Below, in pieces: positions 48,093 through 56,934 of a stretch of 64,000 nucleotides of DNA. The stretch covers positions 248,001 through 312,000 of the forward strand of contig MKWP01000015.1 of assembly GCA_001899805.1 (NCBI GenBank), given 5' to 3'. This stretch comes from Lysobacterales bacterium 66-474. GTDB taxonomy: Bacteria > Pseudomonadota > Gammaproteobacteria > Xanthomonadales > Rhodanobacteraceae. The position numbers and the translations under genes are program-made. Under the pieces are notes generated by a model. It saw only the letters and a list, made by a program, of their open reading frames with translations. It did not search any database and had not been told where the DNA came from. Every line of letters starts with the position of its first letter. The first letter of the stretch is position 1.

Positions 48093-48237
48093 TCGAGAAA
48101 GTGCTCCCCTGTACTTTCTCGACCCGCCGAGTCCGGAAACGCCGGACTCGGCGGCGCCGTATCGCGTTAGCAGCGCGCGATACGCGGCGGGTCATCCATG
48201 ACCCGCATCGACAGAACGCATCCAGCGCTCTGTCGAT
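48093..48237 (-). promoter_or_regulatory. Five-hairpin leader of pstS
   Basis: Perfect stems: TCGAGAAAGT/ACTTTCTCGA (48093-48122); a 13-base stem around AAACG (48124-48154, CCGCCGAGTCCGG type); CGTATCGCG/CGCGATACG (48158-48184); GCGGGTCAT-CC-ATGACCCGC (48187-48206); ATCGACAGA/TCTGTCGAT (48207-48237). Transcription from the PHO box near 48290 would place all five in the pstS mRNA leader. Whether this is a regulatory RNA or stacked intergenic repeats cannot be decided here. Confidence 0.6.
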
Positions 48238-48282
48238 AGCGCGCATTCCAGCGCCCGCGTGTTGCCGTTCCATGAGAGGAAT

Positions 48283-48300
48283 GTTGCAGTTCGATGACAG
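48283..48300 (-). promoter_or_regulatory. PHO box of pstS
   Basis: Minus strand CTGTCATCGAACTGCAAC: two 7-base half-sites, CTGTCAT and CTGCAAC, separated by four bases, matching the PhoB direct-repeat pattern. Confidence 0.75.
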
Positions 48301-48316
48301 TGCCCTTCGCGCCGGG

Positions 48317-48334
48317 CTGTCACCAAACCGTCAC
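48317..48334 (+). promoter_or_regulatory. PHO box of the phosphate porin gene
   Basis: CTGTCACCAAACCGTCAC: half-sites CTGTCAC and CCGTCAC with a four-base spacer, oriented toward the porin gene about 75 bases downstream. Confidence 0.8.
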
Positions 48335-48409
48335 GTCGGTGTCCAATCGCCGTAACCGTCGCCGCGCATCTTTCGCACCGTTGATTTCATCCAGACCAAG
48401 GAGAAACGT

Positions 48410-49597
48410 GTGCGTACCAAGATGCTTGCGGTGGCGATCGCCACCGGCTTGACGGTTTCCAGTTTCGGGGCGATGGCCCAATCCACATCGGCCGACGCGC
48501 AGCAATTGGCCGACCTCAAGGCGCAACTCGCGACCCTGCAAGCCAAGGTCGATGCGTTGCAGGAACGCACCGATGCGCAGTCCAGCATCAATGTCAGCAC
48601 CCAGCAGAACATCGAGGCGTTGCAACAGGCGCCGGCCGCGCCCGCCTCGTCATGGGCGGACAACACCAAGGTCGGCGGCACGATGTTCGCCGACTTCACC
48701 AACATCGACCAGACCAGCAACGGCCGGAAGACCGACGCCTCCGGCACCGGCCTCGACGTCAAGCGCTTCTACCTGTCGGTCGACCACAAGTTCAGCGACA
48801 TCTGGTCGGCCAACCTGACGACGGATTTCAATTACGTCAGCAACGATGGTCAAACCCAGGTGTTCGTGAAGAAGGCCTACGTGCAGGGCGCGTTTGCCCC
48901 GCTCGCCACGTTGCGCGTCGGCTCGGCCAACATGGCGTGGATTCCGTTCGTCGAGGATTGGTACGGCTATCGCTATGTCGAGAACACGGTGACCGACCGG
49001 CTGAAGTACGGCAACTCGGCGGACTGGGGCCTGCACCTGTTGGGTGAAAGCGGCATGTTCAATTACCAGGTGTCGGCCATCAATGGCGGCGGCTACAAGA
49101 ATCCGTCGCGCTCCGACCACGTCGATTTCGAAGGCCGCGTCGGCCTGCAACCGGTCAAGGGCCTGATGTTCGCGGTCGGCGCCTACGACGGCGACCTCGG
49201 CAAGGACACGCAAACCACGCCGACGCTGCACAGCGCCCGCCGCTACGACGCGATGGCCGCGTGGAACCGCGACGGCCTGCGCCTGGGCGCGGAATGGTTC
49301 AAGGCCGACAACTGGAAGAACCTCACCACGCCTGCCACCGACACGGCGTCGGGCTATTCGCTATGGGGCAGCTACGACTTCACCCGCGCATCGGTGTTCG
49401 CGCGCTACGACCAGGTCAAGCCCAGCAAGGACCTCGACCCGTCGCTCAAGGACACCTACTGGAATGCGGGCGTGGCCTTCCCGGTCACCAAGGGCGTGAA
49501 GGTGGCGATCGCCTACAAGGATGAAAAGTTGCGCAACAACACCACGGTCGACGTCCACACCCGCGAGATCGGCGCGTGGACCGAGGTCAAGTTCTGA
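48410..49597 (+). CDS. Phosphate-selective porin (OprP/OprO family)
   Basis: A 395-residue outer-membrane porin. A signal peptide of about 23 residues ends FGAMA. A short coiled coil follows (LADLKAQLATLQAKVDALQERTD, split; about 32-54), then a 16-strand barrel with VKRFYLSVDHKFSDIWSANLTTDFNY and YVQGAF-type strands ending in EVKF. OprP-like trimers pass phosphate or polyphosphate. AAGGAG six bases before a GTG at 48410 sets the start. The PHO box upstream puts it in the same regulon as the divergent pstS. A strong terminator follows. Confidence 0.92.
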   Translation: MRTKMLAVAIATGLTVSSFGAMAQSTSADAQQLADLKAQLATLQAKVDALQERTDAQSSINVSTQQNIEALQQAPAAPASSWADNTKVGGTMFADFTNIDQTSNGRKTDASGTGLDVKRFYLSVDHKFSDIWSANLTTDFNYVSNDGQTQVFVKKAYVQGAFAPLATLRVGSANMAWIPFVEDWYGYRYVENTVTDRLKYGNSADWGLHLLGESGMFNYQVSAINGGGYKNPSRSDHVDFEGRVGLQPVKGLMFAVGAYDGDLGKDTQTTPTLHSARRYDAMAAWNRDGLRLGAEWFKADNWKNLTTPATDTASGYSLWGSYDFTRASVFARYDQVKPSKDLDPSLKDTYWNAGVAFPVTKGVKVAIAYKDEKLRNNTTVDVHTREIGAWTEVKF

Positions 49598-49629
49598 TTA
49601 CGCTGCAACTCCCAGCCTCTCCAGCGTTG

Positions 49630-49659
49630 GCGGCGGGCGAAAGTCCGCCGCTTTTTTTT
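49630..49659 (+). terminator. Intrinsic terminator of the porin gene
   Basis: GCGGCGG pairs with CCGCCGC around GCGAAAGT and is followed by eight T. Confidence 0.92.
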
Positions 49660-49675
49660 GCTACCGAAAGATCGT

Positions 49676-49760
49676 GTAGCCCGGATGCAGCGAAGCGGAA
49701 TCCGGCGGCTGTTTGAAACCATTCCCGGATTTCGGCGCTGCGCGCCTGCATCCGGGCTAC
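49676..49760. repeat. REP-type inverted repeat overlapping the phoR stop codon
   Basis: GTAGCCCGGATGCAG at one end and CTGCATCCGGGCTAC at the other are exact inverted repeats. The last four bases include the phoR TAG, so the element supplies the stop. A related copy lies between recA and recX. Confidence 0.85.
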
Positions 49761-50797
49761 GGGGCTTCCAGCAGCCGCGCCTGGCCGAACACGCAGGTGA
49801 AGGTCGAGCCCTTGCCCGGCTCGCTTTCGATCCGCAACTGCGCGTCGTGCAGGTTCAGCACGTGCTTGACGATCGAAAGCCCGAGCCCGGTACCGCCGGT
49901 CGCGCGCGAGCGGCTGGACGAAACGCGATAGAAGCGCTCGGTCAATCGCGACAGGTGGTCGGCGGGGATGCCGTAGCCGGTGTCGGTGACCGAATACTCG
50001 GCACCGGTGCCGACGCGCTTCCAGCGGATGGTGATGCTGCCGCCTTCGGAGGTGTAGCGCACCGCGTTGCTGACCAGGTTGGAGAACGCGCTGTGCAGGT
50101 CCTTGGGCGAGCCCAGCAGGTCGAGATGCCCCTCGCCCTCGACCGCGACGTGGTGCTTGCCGTGGCTCAAGGCTTCCGCCTCGCGGCGCAGCGACTCCAG
50201 CAGCGGCGCCATTTCCACGCGCTCTTCGGGCACGTGCTGTTGCATCTCCAACCGCGACAATTCGAGCAGGTCTTCGACGATCTGCCGCATCCGCTGCGAC
50301 TGCGTGCGCATTTCGTTCAGCACCGGTGCCAGCGCCGGCACGTCCTCGGGATCGAGCAGTTCGAGGTAACCGTGGATCACCGTCAGCGGCGTGCGCAGTT
50401 CGTGCGAAACGTTGGCGACGAAATCGCGGCGCACCTGCTCCAGCCGCGACACCCGGCTGATGTCGCGCGCCAGCAGCAGGTGCCGCCGTTCTCCATACGG
50501 AATCAGCTCGACCTGCAGGCGCATCGCCGGGTCGACCGGCGCGGCAACGTCGTCGGGCTCGGTGCCGCCCTCGCGCAGCCATGCGCCGAGTTCGTGGCCA
50601 GCAAAGTGTTCGGCGAGGACTGTGTCGCGGTCGCGCGGCCACGCCAGTCCCAGCAACCGCAGCGCCGACGCATTGCACCAACGCACGCGCCCCTCCGCGC
50701 CCAGCAACACCAATGCATCGGACAGCGACGCCGCCGCCGCGCGCAGGTCGCGCAATTCCCCGAGCAGGCGCCTCGCGCGCAGGCGATCCGGGTTCAT
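49757..50797 (-). CDS. phoR: Phosphate regulon sensor kinase PhoR lacking its membrane segment
   Basis: A 346-residue histidine kinase. PAS domain about 20-110 ([19 protein letters not shown]), HisKA with the phosphorylated His132 in [21 protein letters not shown] (split), and an HATPase domain with [22 protein letters not shown] and [13 protein letters not shown]. coli PhoR has a membrane anchor of about 80 residues before the same SLPDALVL block; here the gene starts at that point, overlapping phoB as ATGA. It should therefore be soluble or recruited by partners. It phosphorylates PhoB under phosphate limitation. Confidence 0.94.
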   Translation of the reverse strand: MNPDRLRARRLLGELRDLRAAAASLSDALVLLGAEGRVRWCNASALRLLGLAWPRDRDTVLAEHFAGHELGAWLREGGTEPDDVAAPVDPAMRLQVELIPYGERRHLLLARDISRVSRLEQVRRDFVANVSHELRTPLTVIHGYLELLDPEDVPALAPVLNEMRTQSQRMRQIVEDLLELSRLEMQQHVPEERVEMAPLLESLRREAEALSHGKHHVAVEGEGHLDLLGSPKDLHSAFSNLVSNAVRYTSEGGSITIRWKRVGTGAEYSVTDTGYGIPADHLSRLTERFYRVSSSRSRATGGTGLGLSIVKHVLNLHDAQLRIESEPGKGSTFTCVFGQARLLEAP

Positions 50798-51483
50798 GGC
50801 GATGCGGAAAACCGGTAGCCGGTGCCGCGCACCGTCTGGATCAGGCCGTCCAGCCCGAACGGTTCCAGCGTCTTGCGCAGGCGGCGGATGTGCACGTCCA
50901 CCGTGCGTTCCTCGACGTAGACGCTGCCGCCCCACACCTGGTCTAGCAGTTGCGCGCGCGAGTAGGCACGCTCGGCGTGGGTCATGAAGAAGTGCAACAG
51001 GCGATACTCGGTGGGACCGATCTCGATCTGGGTATCGCCGGCGTACACGCGATGCGCGGGACCATCGATCCGCAATCCGCCCATTTCGATCGAACCCGTG
51101 CCGCCGTCGGCCTGCGCGCGACGCAACACTGCCTTGATCCGCGCCACCAGTTCGCGCGTCGAAAACGGTTTGACGACGTAGTCATCGACGCCGGCCTCGA
51201 GGCCACTGACGCGATCCATTTCCTCGCCGCGCGCGGTCAGCATGATGATCGGCACCTCGGCGGTGCGTTCCTCCGCGCGCAGGCGCCGCGCCAATTCCAG
51301 ACCGGTCATGCCGGGCAGCATCCAGTCGAGCAGGATCAGGTCGGGCGGCGTGTCGCTGATGGCCGACAACGCGGCCCGCGCGTCGGCCGCATGGATGACC
51401 TCCATGTCGGCCTTGCGCAAGGCGAAGGCGACCATGTCGCGGATCGAGGCTTCGTCTTCGACAACCAGAATGCGTTTGTGCAT
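50794..51483 (-). CDS. phoB: Phosphate regulon response regulator PhoB
   Basis: A 229-residue OmpR-type regulator. The receiver domain has the acidic pocket VVEDE (9-11), phospho-acceptor Asp53 ([13 protein letters not shown]) and Lys in [10 protein letters not shown]. The C-terminal winged helix has [27 protein letters not shown] (split) and [20 protein letters not shown]. Phosphorylated PhoB binds PHO boxes; three are visible in this window, one of them 50 bases before its own start. It is coupled to phoR by ATGA overlap. Confidence 0.98.
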   Translation of the reverse strand: MHKRILVVEDEASIRDMVAFALRKADMEVIHAADARAALSAISDTPPDLILLDWMLPGMTGLELARRLRAEERTAEVPIIMLTARGEEMDRVSGLEAGVDDYVVKPFSTRELVARIKAVLRRAQADGGTGSIEMGGLRIDGPAHRVYAGDTQIEIGPTEYRLLHFFMTHAERAYSRAQLLDQVWGGSVYVEERTVDVHIRRLRKTLEPFGLDGLIQTVRGTGYRFSASP

Positions 51484-51532
51484 ATTCGGGATCTGTGTCG
51501 GCGGCGTGACGCGATTATTGCAGCGTCGCAAC

Positions 51533-51550
51533 GTGACAGTCTCGTGACAG
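51533..51550 (-). promoter_or_regulatory. PHO box upstream of phoB
   Basis: Minus strand CTGTCACGAGACTGTCAC: two identical half-sites CTGTCAC with a four-base spacer, a textbook PHO box implying autoregulation of phoBR. Confidence 0.9.
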
Positions 51551-51650
51551 CGCCTATGCGTGGGCGCGGCTTCGGCGCCCAATCGCACACTTCCATGAAG
51601 AGAATGGGAAGCGTATGGCGAAACCGCGCCAACAGGACTGTCTTCTGCAA

Positions 51651-52955
51651 TCAGTGTCCTGCCGCGACGGCTCTTGCAGGACAACCAGCGACCGGGGTCA
51701 CCACGATGGCGTAGTCATAGTTGCCATCCCCACTCTTGCCAATAGCATGTGTCGATTCGCCAAGCACGACATTCAGTCGGCTTTTTGCAATCTGCTTGCC
51801 GGCCACCGCAACCACCACATCGATGCGAAGCCGGTTGTCACCTTCGGTAGACGGCGTGGCGTCGATCCGCCAGTCACGATTGGTCACCATGGTGCCAGTC
51901 TTTCCAGAAGCCATGCACAGCGCCACCTTCATGCGCTCAGTGTGGCGCGCAGGGCCGTCGTTCGTACCCAGTTCCACATTCAAGTCCAGTTGGTATTCGC
52001 GGGTCGTGTTCGCACTGGCTACCGCTCCTTGTACCGGAGCGCTGGCGGCATAAACCACCCCGACAAAAAAACAAGCAAACAGCGATCCGACAACCATTCC
52101 AGCATTCCGCCGCGCCCGGCTTGGCAACGACATTTTCAACATGGCAATGCGCTCCGTAAGTGGATGACGAGGTGACCATGTACAACCCACCGGCAACGCG
52201 AGTGCGATCGATGGGCTTTTCAACATTGCACTCGCATAGCTGCGGCGTTGTGTGCCGTGTTCGCGCAACACGACGGCATCGCAGGCCATCTCCTGATCGT
52301 GGCGAAACGCAGCCAACGCCCACCACACCAACGGATGAAACCAGAGCGGCGCAACCAGCATGTGGGCAAACAGGCTCCACCAGCCATCGCCGCGACGTGC
52401 ATGTGCGCTCTCATGGGCGAGGATAAGCATTTGCTCGGTGGCGTCGTAACGCTCTGAAAAATCCAAAGGCAACACGATGCGGCTACGCCATGCTCCGACC
52501 AGCGCCGGACCAGTATCGACATCCGCGGCAAGCAGTACCGGCCAACCCAGGCGCGCCTGAAATGGTGTGGCACTGCGCAAACGCTGGCGATAGCGATGCT
52601 GTGCCACGACAGCGAGCGCAAGCACGACAACCATGCCGACCAACCACAGCAGCAAGGCACCTACATGCCATTCGAAACGATCGGCGCCCTCGATACGCGG
52701 CAACGCCGCGGTAACCACCGAGGTGATCGCGACCACCAGCGGCAATGGCGTCGACGCTGTTGCCGCATGCGGCAACTGACTCGCCAGCAGGGCCAGCGTC
52801 GGGAGTGTCCACAATTGGAAGGCGCGTTCGGCGCCAAACCAATGCCGGCACGGCTTGCGCAAGACAGCGACGATCAGCATCGCCGCAGTGATGGCCAGCA
52901 GCGCCAGCCATCCGCGCTCGGCCCACGCGAACGCCAGTGATTCAAGGCTGCTCAT
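51651..52955 (-). CDS. M56-family membrane metallopeptidase, BlaR1/MecR1-like without sensor domain
   Basis: A 434-residue membrane protein. Three to four hydrophobic helices (about 15-32, 48-62, 72-86, 98-118) surround a cytoplasmic gluzincin domain with the zinc motif HESAH (181-185) in [14 protein letters not shown] and a downstream [15 protein letters not shown] further helix near 280 precedes a periplasmic C-terminal domain (about 300-434) that does not resemble a penicillin-binding sensor, so the signal is probably not a beta-lactam. It would cleave BlaI to induce target genes. It overlaps blaI by 14 bases. Confidence 0.88.
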   Translation of the reverse strand: MSSLESLAFAWAERGWLALLAITAAMLIVAVLRKPCRHWFGAERAFQLWTLPTLALLASQLPHAATASTPLPLVVAITSVVTAALPRIEGADRFEWHVGALLLWLVGMVVVLALAVVAQHRYRQRLRSATPFQARLGWPVLLAADVDTGPALVGAWRSRIVLPLDFSERYDATEQMLILAHESAHARRGDGWWSLFAHMLVAPLWFHPLVWWALAAFRHDQEMACDAVVLREHGTQRRSYASAMLKSPSIALALPVGCTWSPRHPLTERIAMLKMSLPSRARRNAGMVVGSLFACFFVGVVYAASAPVQGAVASANTTREYQLDLNVELGTNDGPARHTERMKVALCMASGKTGTMVTNRDWRIDATPSTEGDNRLRIDVVVAVAGKQIAKSRLNVVLGESTHAIGKSGDGNYDYAIVVTPVAGCPARAVAAGH

Positions 52956-53313
52956 CGTCAAGCTCTTTCAGCAGCTTCTTCAGTTCGGCGATGTCTTTCT
53001 TCGACAGCTTGCGCTGCTCGGAGAAGTGCGCCACCAACGGCGCGACGCGGCCGTCGAACAAACGATCAAGCAGACCCTTGCTCTCCTGCGACACGTACTT
53101 GTCGCGGCTTAGCAGCGGGGTGTAAAGATAGCGACGGCCCTCTTTCTCGGCCTTAACCGCCTTCTTTTTCAGCAGGCGATTGAGCAGCGATTTGACCGTA
53201 CCCTCTCGCCAGCCTTGCGCCGGACCGACCTCGGCGAGGATCTCCTCCGCGCTGCGTGGCGCCGCGTGCCAGAGCACCTCCATCACAATCGCTTCAGCCT
53301 CACTGACCGCCAT
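52942..53313 (-). CDS. BlaI/MecI-family transcriptional repressor
   Basis: A 123-residue winged-helix repressor: MAVSEAEAIVMEVLWHAAPRSAEEIL, AQGWREGTVKSLLNRLLKKKAVKAEKEGRRYLYTPL (both split) match BlaI/MecI/CopY proteins, with a C-terminal dimerisation helix. It is inactivated by cleavage by its membrane partner, which is encoded directly downstream with overlapping reading frames. Two inverted repeats 12-50 bases before its start are likely operators. No beta-lactamase gene is adjacent, so the regulated target is unknown. Confidence 0.92.
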   Translation of the reverse strand: MAVSEAEAIVMEVLWHAAPRSAEEILAEVGPAQGWREGTVKSLLNRLLKKKAVKAEKEGRRYLYTPLLSRDKYVSQESKGLLDRLFDGRVAPLVAHFSEQRKLSKKDIAELKKLLKELDDEQP

Positions 53314-53324
53314 GATGCTTCCGT

Positions 53325-53362
53325 TTACACATGTAAGTGAATTTATGTTTACATGCGTAAAC
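53325..53362 (-). promoter_or_regulatory. Two candidate BlaI operators
   Basis: TTACA-CA-TGTAA (53325-53336) and GTTTAC-ATGC-GTAAAC (53347-53362) are perfect inverted repeats with the TACA/TGTA character of BlaI/MecI operators. A TTGACT near 53371-53376 on the minus strand is a plausible -35, so bound repressor would block the promoter. The divergent mutS promoter could also be affected. Confidence 0.7.
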
Positions 53363-53450
53363 TATAGAAGTCAAGGGTTACATCTGTCGGATTTGGGCAC
53401 TGCCCCCGCGCATGCGACACTGCGCGCTTGCCCGGACCCGCAACGCTTCG

Positions 53451-56054
53451 ATGGACCACGCCGACCTCGCCCGCCACACCCCGTTGATGCGCCAATACTT
53501 CGCCGCCAAGGCGGAGTACCCGCAGACGCTGCTGTTCTTCCGGATGGGCGATTTCTACGAGTTGTTCTACGACGACGCGCGCAAGGTCGCGCGGTTGCTG
53601 GACATCACCCTGACCCAGCGTGGCGAGTCGGCAGGAGCGCCGATCCCGATGGCGGGCGTGCCCTGGCACGCGGCCGAAAGTTACCTCGCGAAGCTGGTGC
53701 GCGCGGGCGAATCGGTGGCGATTTGCGAGCAGATCGGCGACCCGAACGGCAAGGGCCCGATGGAACGCAAGGTGGTGCGGGTGGTGACGCCCGGCACCGT
53801 CACCGACGAAGCGTTGCTGCCGGAACGCCGTGACAACCTGTTGCTGGCGATCGCGCGTGGCTCGGACGGCTATGGGTTGGCGTGGGCCGATCTCGCTTCC
53901 GGCCGTTTCGTGTTGAGTGAAGTGCCTGACGACGCGGCGCTTGGCGCCGAGCTGGCGCGGCTCGCGCCCGCGGAAACTCTGGTCGGGGAGGACGCGGCGA
54001 TGCCGCAAGCGGTCGCGAGCTTGACCGGCCTGCGCCAACGCCCGCCATGGCATTTCGACGAAACCAGCGCCGCACGCGAACTGACCGCGTTCTTCGGTAC
54101 CCGCGACTTGGCCGGCTTCGGAGCCGACGGCCTGCACGCAGCGATCGGCGCCGCCGGTTGCCTTTTGCAGTACCTCAAGGAAACCCAGAAAGCCGCGCTG
54201 CCGCACCTGATCGGGCTCAGCGTCGAAAATGCCGACGAGACGCTGGCGATGGATGCAGCGACGCGCCGCAACCTCGAACTCGATACCCATGCCACGGGCG
54301 ACGCGCGCTACACCTTGCTCGGCGTACTGGACGCAACGATCACTCCGATGGGCGCGCGCATGCTGCGCCGTTGGCTGCACCGTCCCTTGCGCGACCGCGC
54401 GGTGCTGCGCGCGCGGCACCAGGCGCTGGGTGCGTTGATCGACGCGCGCGCGTTCGAGCCTTTGCGCGAAAAATTGCGCGCGATCGGTGATCTCGAACGC
54501 ATCCTGAGCAGGGTGGCGTTGCGTTCGGCGCGCCCGCGCGATCTTGCCACCCTGCGCGACGGCCTGGCCGCGGCACCAGGCTTGCGCGAGACCCTGCAAA
54601 CACTCGTATCGCCCTTGCTGCACGGCCTCGTGCAACGCATCGGCGACCACCCCGACACAGCGTGGCTGCTGGCGCAGGCCATCGTTGAACGCCCGCCGAT
54701 GCTGCTGCGCGATGGTGGTGCGATCGCCGACGGCTACGACGCCGAGCTTGATGAACTGCGCCAGCTTGCAACCAACGCCGACCAATACCTTGTGGAACTG
54801 GAAGCGCGCGAACGCGCCGCCACCGGCATCGCCACACTGAAGGTCGGCTACAACCGCGTGCACGGCTACTACATCGAATTCGGCAAATCCCACGACACCC
54901 GGGCGCCCGCGCACTACATCCGCCGCCAGACCACCAAGAACGCCGAGCGCTACATCACCGAGGAACTGAAAACCTTCGAGGACAAGGTGCTGTCCGCGAA
55001 GGAACGATCCCTGATGCGCGAGCGCGCGTTGTACGACGGCGTGCTGGATGCGCTGATCGAGAAACTCGCGCCGCTGAAGGACGCCGCCGCCGCGATCGCG
55101 GAACTGGACGTGCTGGCCGACCTCGCCGAACGCGCCGACACGCTCGACTGGAACGCGCCGCAACTCGTCGATGAACCCTGCATTGCGATCGAGCGCGGCC
55201 GGCATCCGGTGGTCGAACAGGTGCGCAACGAACCGTTCGAGCCGAACGACCTGACGTTGGATGACACCCGCAGGATGCTTGTCATCACCGGCCCCAACAT
55301 GGGCGGCAAGAGTACCTACATGCGCCAGAACGCGTTGATCGTGTTGCTGGCGCACATCGGCAGTTACGTGCCCGCCACGCGCGCGACGATCGGACCGATC
55401 GACCGCATCTTCACCCGCATCGGTGCGGGCGACGATCTGGCGCGCGGGCAATCGACCTTCATGGTCGAGATGAGCGAGACCGCCAATATCCTGCACAACG
55501 CGACGGCCCGATCCTTGGTGTTGATGGACGAAGTCGGGCGCGGCACTTCGACGTATGACGGCCTCGCGCTGGCACGCGCCGCGGCAGTGCACCTTGCCAC
55601 CGTCAACGGTGCGTTCACGTTGTTCGCAACGCACTACTTCGAGCTGACCGAACTCGCTGCGCAATTCGACACCATCGCCAACGTGCACCTCGACGCGGTC
55701 GAATACCACGATGCGAAACAAGGCGACCAACTCGTCTTCATGCACGCGGTGAAGGACGGCCCCGCCAACCGCAGCTTCGGCTTGCAGGTGGCGGCACTTG
55801 CCGGCCTGCCCAAAGCCGTGATCGCGGACGCAAAGCAGACGCTGGCCGAACTCGAACGCGGGGCGCAAGGCAGCAGTTCGAACAAACCTTCTGCGAAAGG
55901 TGCCGCCTCACCGCAATCCGACCTGTTCGCCGCACCGACAACCGATCCGAAGTTGCTGGAACTGGCCGAGGCGTTGCGCACGCTCGATCCCGACGCGATG
56001 ACCCCGAAAGAAGCCCTGGATGCGCTGTATCGGTTGAAGCGGTCCAGTCCTTAG
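53451..56054 (+). CDS. mutS: DNA mismatch repair protein MutS
   Basis: An 867-residue mismatch recognition ATPase. The mismatch-contacting motif is in [15 protein letters not shown] near 27. Lever and clamp domains follow, with [18 protein letters not shown] near 465. The ATPase has Walker [14 protein letters not shown] near 614, [14 protein letters not shown] and [18 protein letters not shown], and ends with the HTH used for dimerisation ([25 protein letters not shown], split). The ATG at 53451 gives the standard length; an upstream in-frame ATG at 53412 adds 13 atypical residues. Complete. Confidence 0.98.
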   Translation: MDHADLARHTPLMRQYFAAKAEYPQTLLFFRMGDFYELFYDDARKVARLLDITLTQRGESAGAPIPMAGVPWHAAESYLAKLVRAGESVAICEQIGDPNGKGPMERKVVRVVTPGTVTDEALLPERRDNLLLAIARGSDGYGLAWADLASGRFVLSEVPDDAALGAELARLAPAETLVGEDAAMPQAVASLTGLRQRPPWHFDETSAARELTAFFGTRDLAGFGADGLHAAIGAAGCLLQYLKETQKAALPHLIGLSVENADETLAMDAATRRNLELDTHATGDARYTLLGVLDATITPMGARMLRRWLHRPLRDRAVLRARHQALGALIDARAFEPLREKLRAIGDLERILSRVALRSARPRDLATLRDGLAAAPGLRETLQTLVSPLLHGLVQRIGDHPDTAWLLAQAIVERPPMLLRDGGAIADGYDAELDELRQLATNADQYLVELEARERAATGIATLKVGYNRVHGYYIEFGKSHDTRAPAHYIRRQTTKNAERYITEELKTFEDKVLSAKERSLMRERALYDGVLDALIEKLAPLKDAAAAIAELDVLADLAERADTLDWNAPQLVDEPCIAIERGRHPVVEQVRNEPFEPNDLTLDDTRRMLVITGPNMGGKSTYMRQNALIVLLAHIGSYVPATRATIGPIDRIFTRIGAGDDLARGQSTFMVEMSETANILHNATARSLVLMDEVGRGTSTYDGLALARAAAVHLATVNGAFTLFATHYFELTELAAQFDTIANVHLDAVEYHDAKQGDQLVFMHAVKDGPANRSFGLQVAALAGLPKAVIADAKQTLAELERGAQGSSSNKPSAKGAASPQSDLFAAPTTDPKLLELAEALRTLDPDAMTPKEALDALYRLKRSSP

Positions 56055-56397
56055 AAAATTTCGGCTTATCGGATTGCGAAGAGCACCCCCATCCGCCTTC
56101 GGCACCTTCCCCCGCGCTATGCGCAGGGGAAGGAAATGCTTTGCTTCCGGCACTTCCCTCGCGTTATGCGCAGGGGAAGGAAATGCTCTGCTTTCAGCAC
56201 CTCCCCCGCGCCATGCGCAGGGAAGGAAATGCTTTGCTTCCCCCGCTTGCGGGGGAAGCTGCCCGAAGGGCTGAAGGGGGCCTTGTCGTCGGCGCTTGGA
56301 GTCCAAAACGCTCCAGCCGGACAAGCGACGCCGGCACTGGCAGCGGTATTCCGGCAGGCCTATGCTCGCCGCGCGATTCCAGCCAGAGGGGTTCACC
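56055..56397. other. Repeat-filled gap downstream of mutS
   Basis: No gene is supported. It contains three tandem 45-48-base repeat units and a terminal 11-base-pair hairpin (56101-56259); the rest shows no further feature. Confidence 0.8.
56101..56259. repeat. Three tandem 45-48-bp palindromic units plus hairpin
   Basis: Units at 56101-56148, 56149-56196 and 56197-56241 share the pattern GGCACCTTCCCCCGCG, TATGCGCAGGGGAAGG and AAATGCTTTGCTTCC with a few substitutions; each can fold by CCTTCCCC/GGGGAAGG. The array ends in GCTTCCCCCGC-TT-GCGGGGGAAGC, a perfect 11-base-pair stem (56236-56259). It lies in the mutS transcript tail. Confidence 0.85.
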
Positions 56398-56898
56398 ATG
56401 CGCCAGACCATCCTGTCCGCGGCCATCATTGCGATCGCCGCATTGCCCTGCATCGCGCAGGCCGCGCACCGCGTTCCCGGTGAGTGGGAAGTCACCACCC
56501 AGATGCATTTCGCGCAAGGCGGCATCCAGATTCCACCCGAGGCGATGGCGCAAATGAAGGCGCGCGGCATCAAGATGCCGAACTTCGGCGAGCCGCACAC
56601 CTTCAAGCAATGCCTCACGCCCGAGGAAGCTGCCCGGGACGAGCATCCCGACTTCAGCCAGGACCAGCACTGCACCTCGCAGAACGCGAAATGGTCGGGC
56701 GATCATTTCCACGCCGATATCACGTGCAGCGGCAACGAAGGCCCGCGCCACGGCGTGGTCGACGGCAGCATCGGCAGCGGCGGCAGGAGCTACGCCGGCA
56801 CTTTCAGGATGGAAGGCGACGACCCGCACATGGGCGGCCACTTCGTGATGGCGGGCCAGTCGTCGGGCAGGTGGCTGGGCCCGAGCTGCAGCAAGTAA
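56398..56898 (+). CDS. DUF3617 exported protein
   Basis: A 166-residue periplasmic protein. The signal peptide is MRQTILSAAIIAIAALPCIAQA, split after the first Ala-rich half. The mature part starts AHRVPGEWEVTTQMHF and has KQCLTPEEAARDEHP and CSGNEGPRHGVVDGSIGSGGRSYAGTFRMEG (split), the Cys-containing beta-sheet pattern of DUF3617. Four Cys residues could form disulfides. The function of the family is unknown. GGGG before TTCACC-ATG is the ribosome site. Probably monocistronic. Confidence 0.85.
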   Translation: MRQTILSAAIIAIAALPCIAQAAHRVPGEWEVTTQMHFAQGGIQIPPEAMAQMKARGIKMPNFGEPHTFKQCLTPEEAARDEHPDFSQDQHCTSQNAKWSGDHFHADITCSGNEGPRHGVVDGSIGSGGRSYAGTFRMEGDDPHMGGHFVMAGQSSGRWLGPSCSK

Positions 56899-56934
56899 GC
56901 CTTGCGAACCTTGCGCCGTCGATCCAACGGCGCG

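Larger units (their letters stand above)
48049..48409. other. Control region between pstS and the phosphate porin
   Basis: No gene seen. It holds two PHO boxes facing outward (48283-48300 and 48317-48334) and, on the pstS side, five perfect inverted repeats between 48093 and 48237. Confidence 0.8.
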
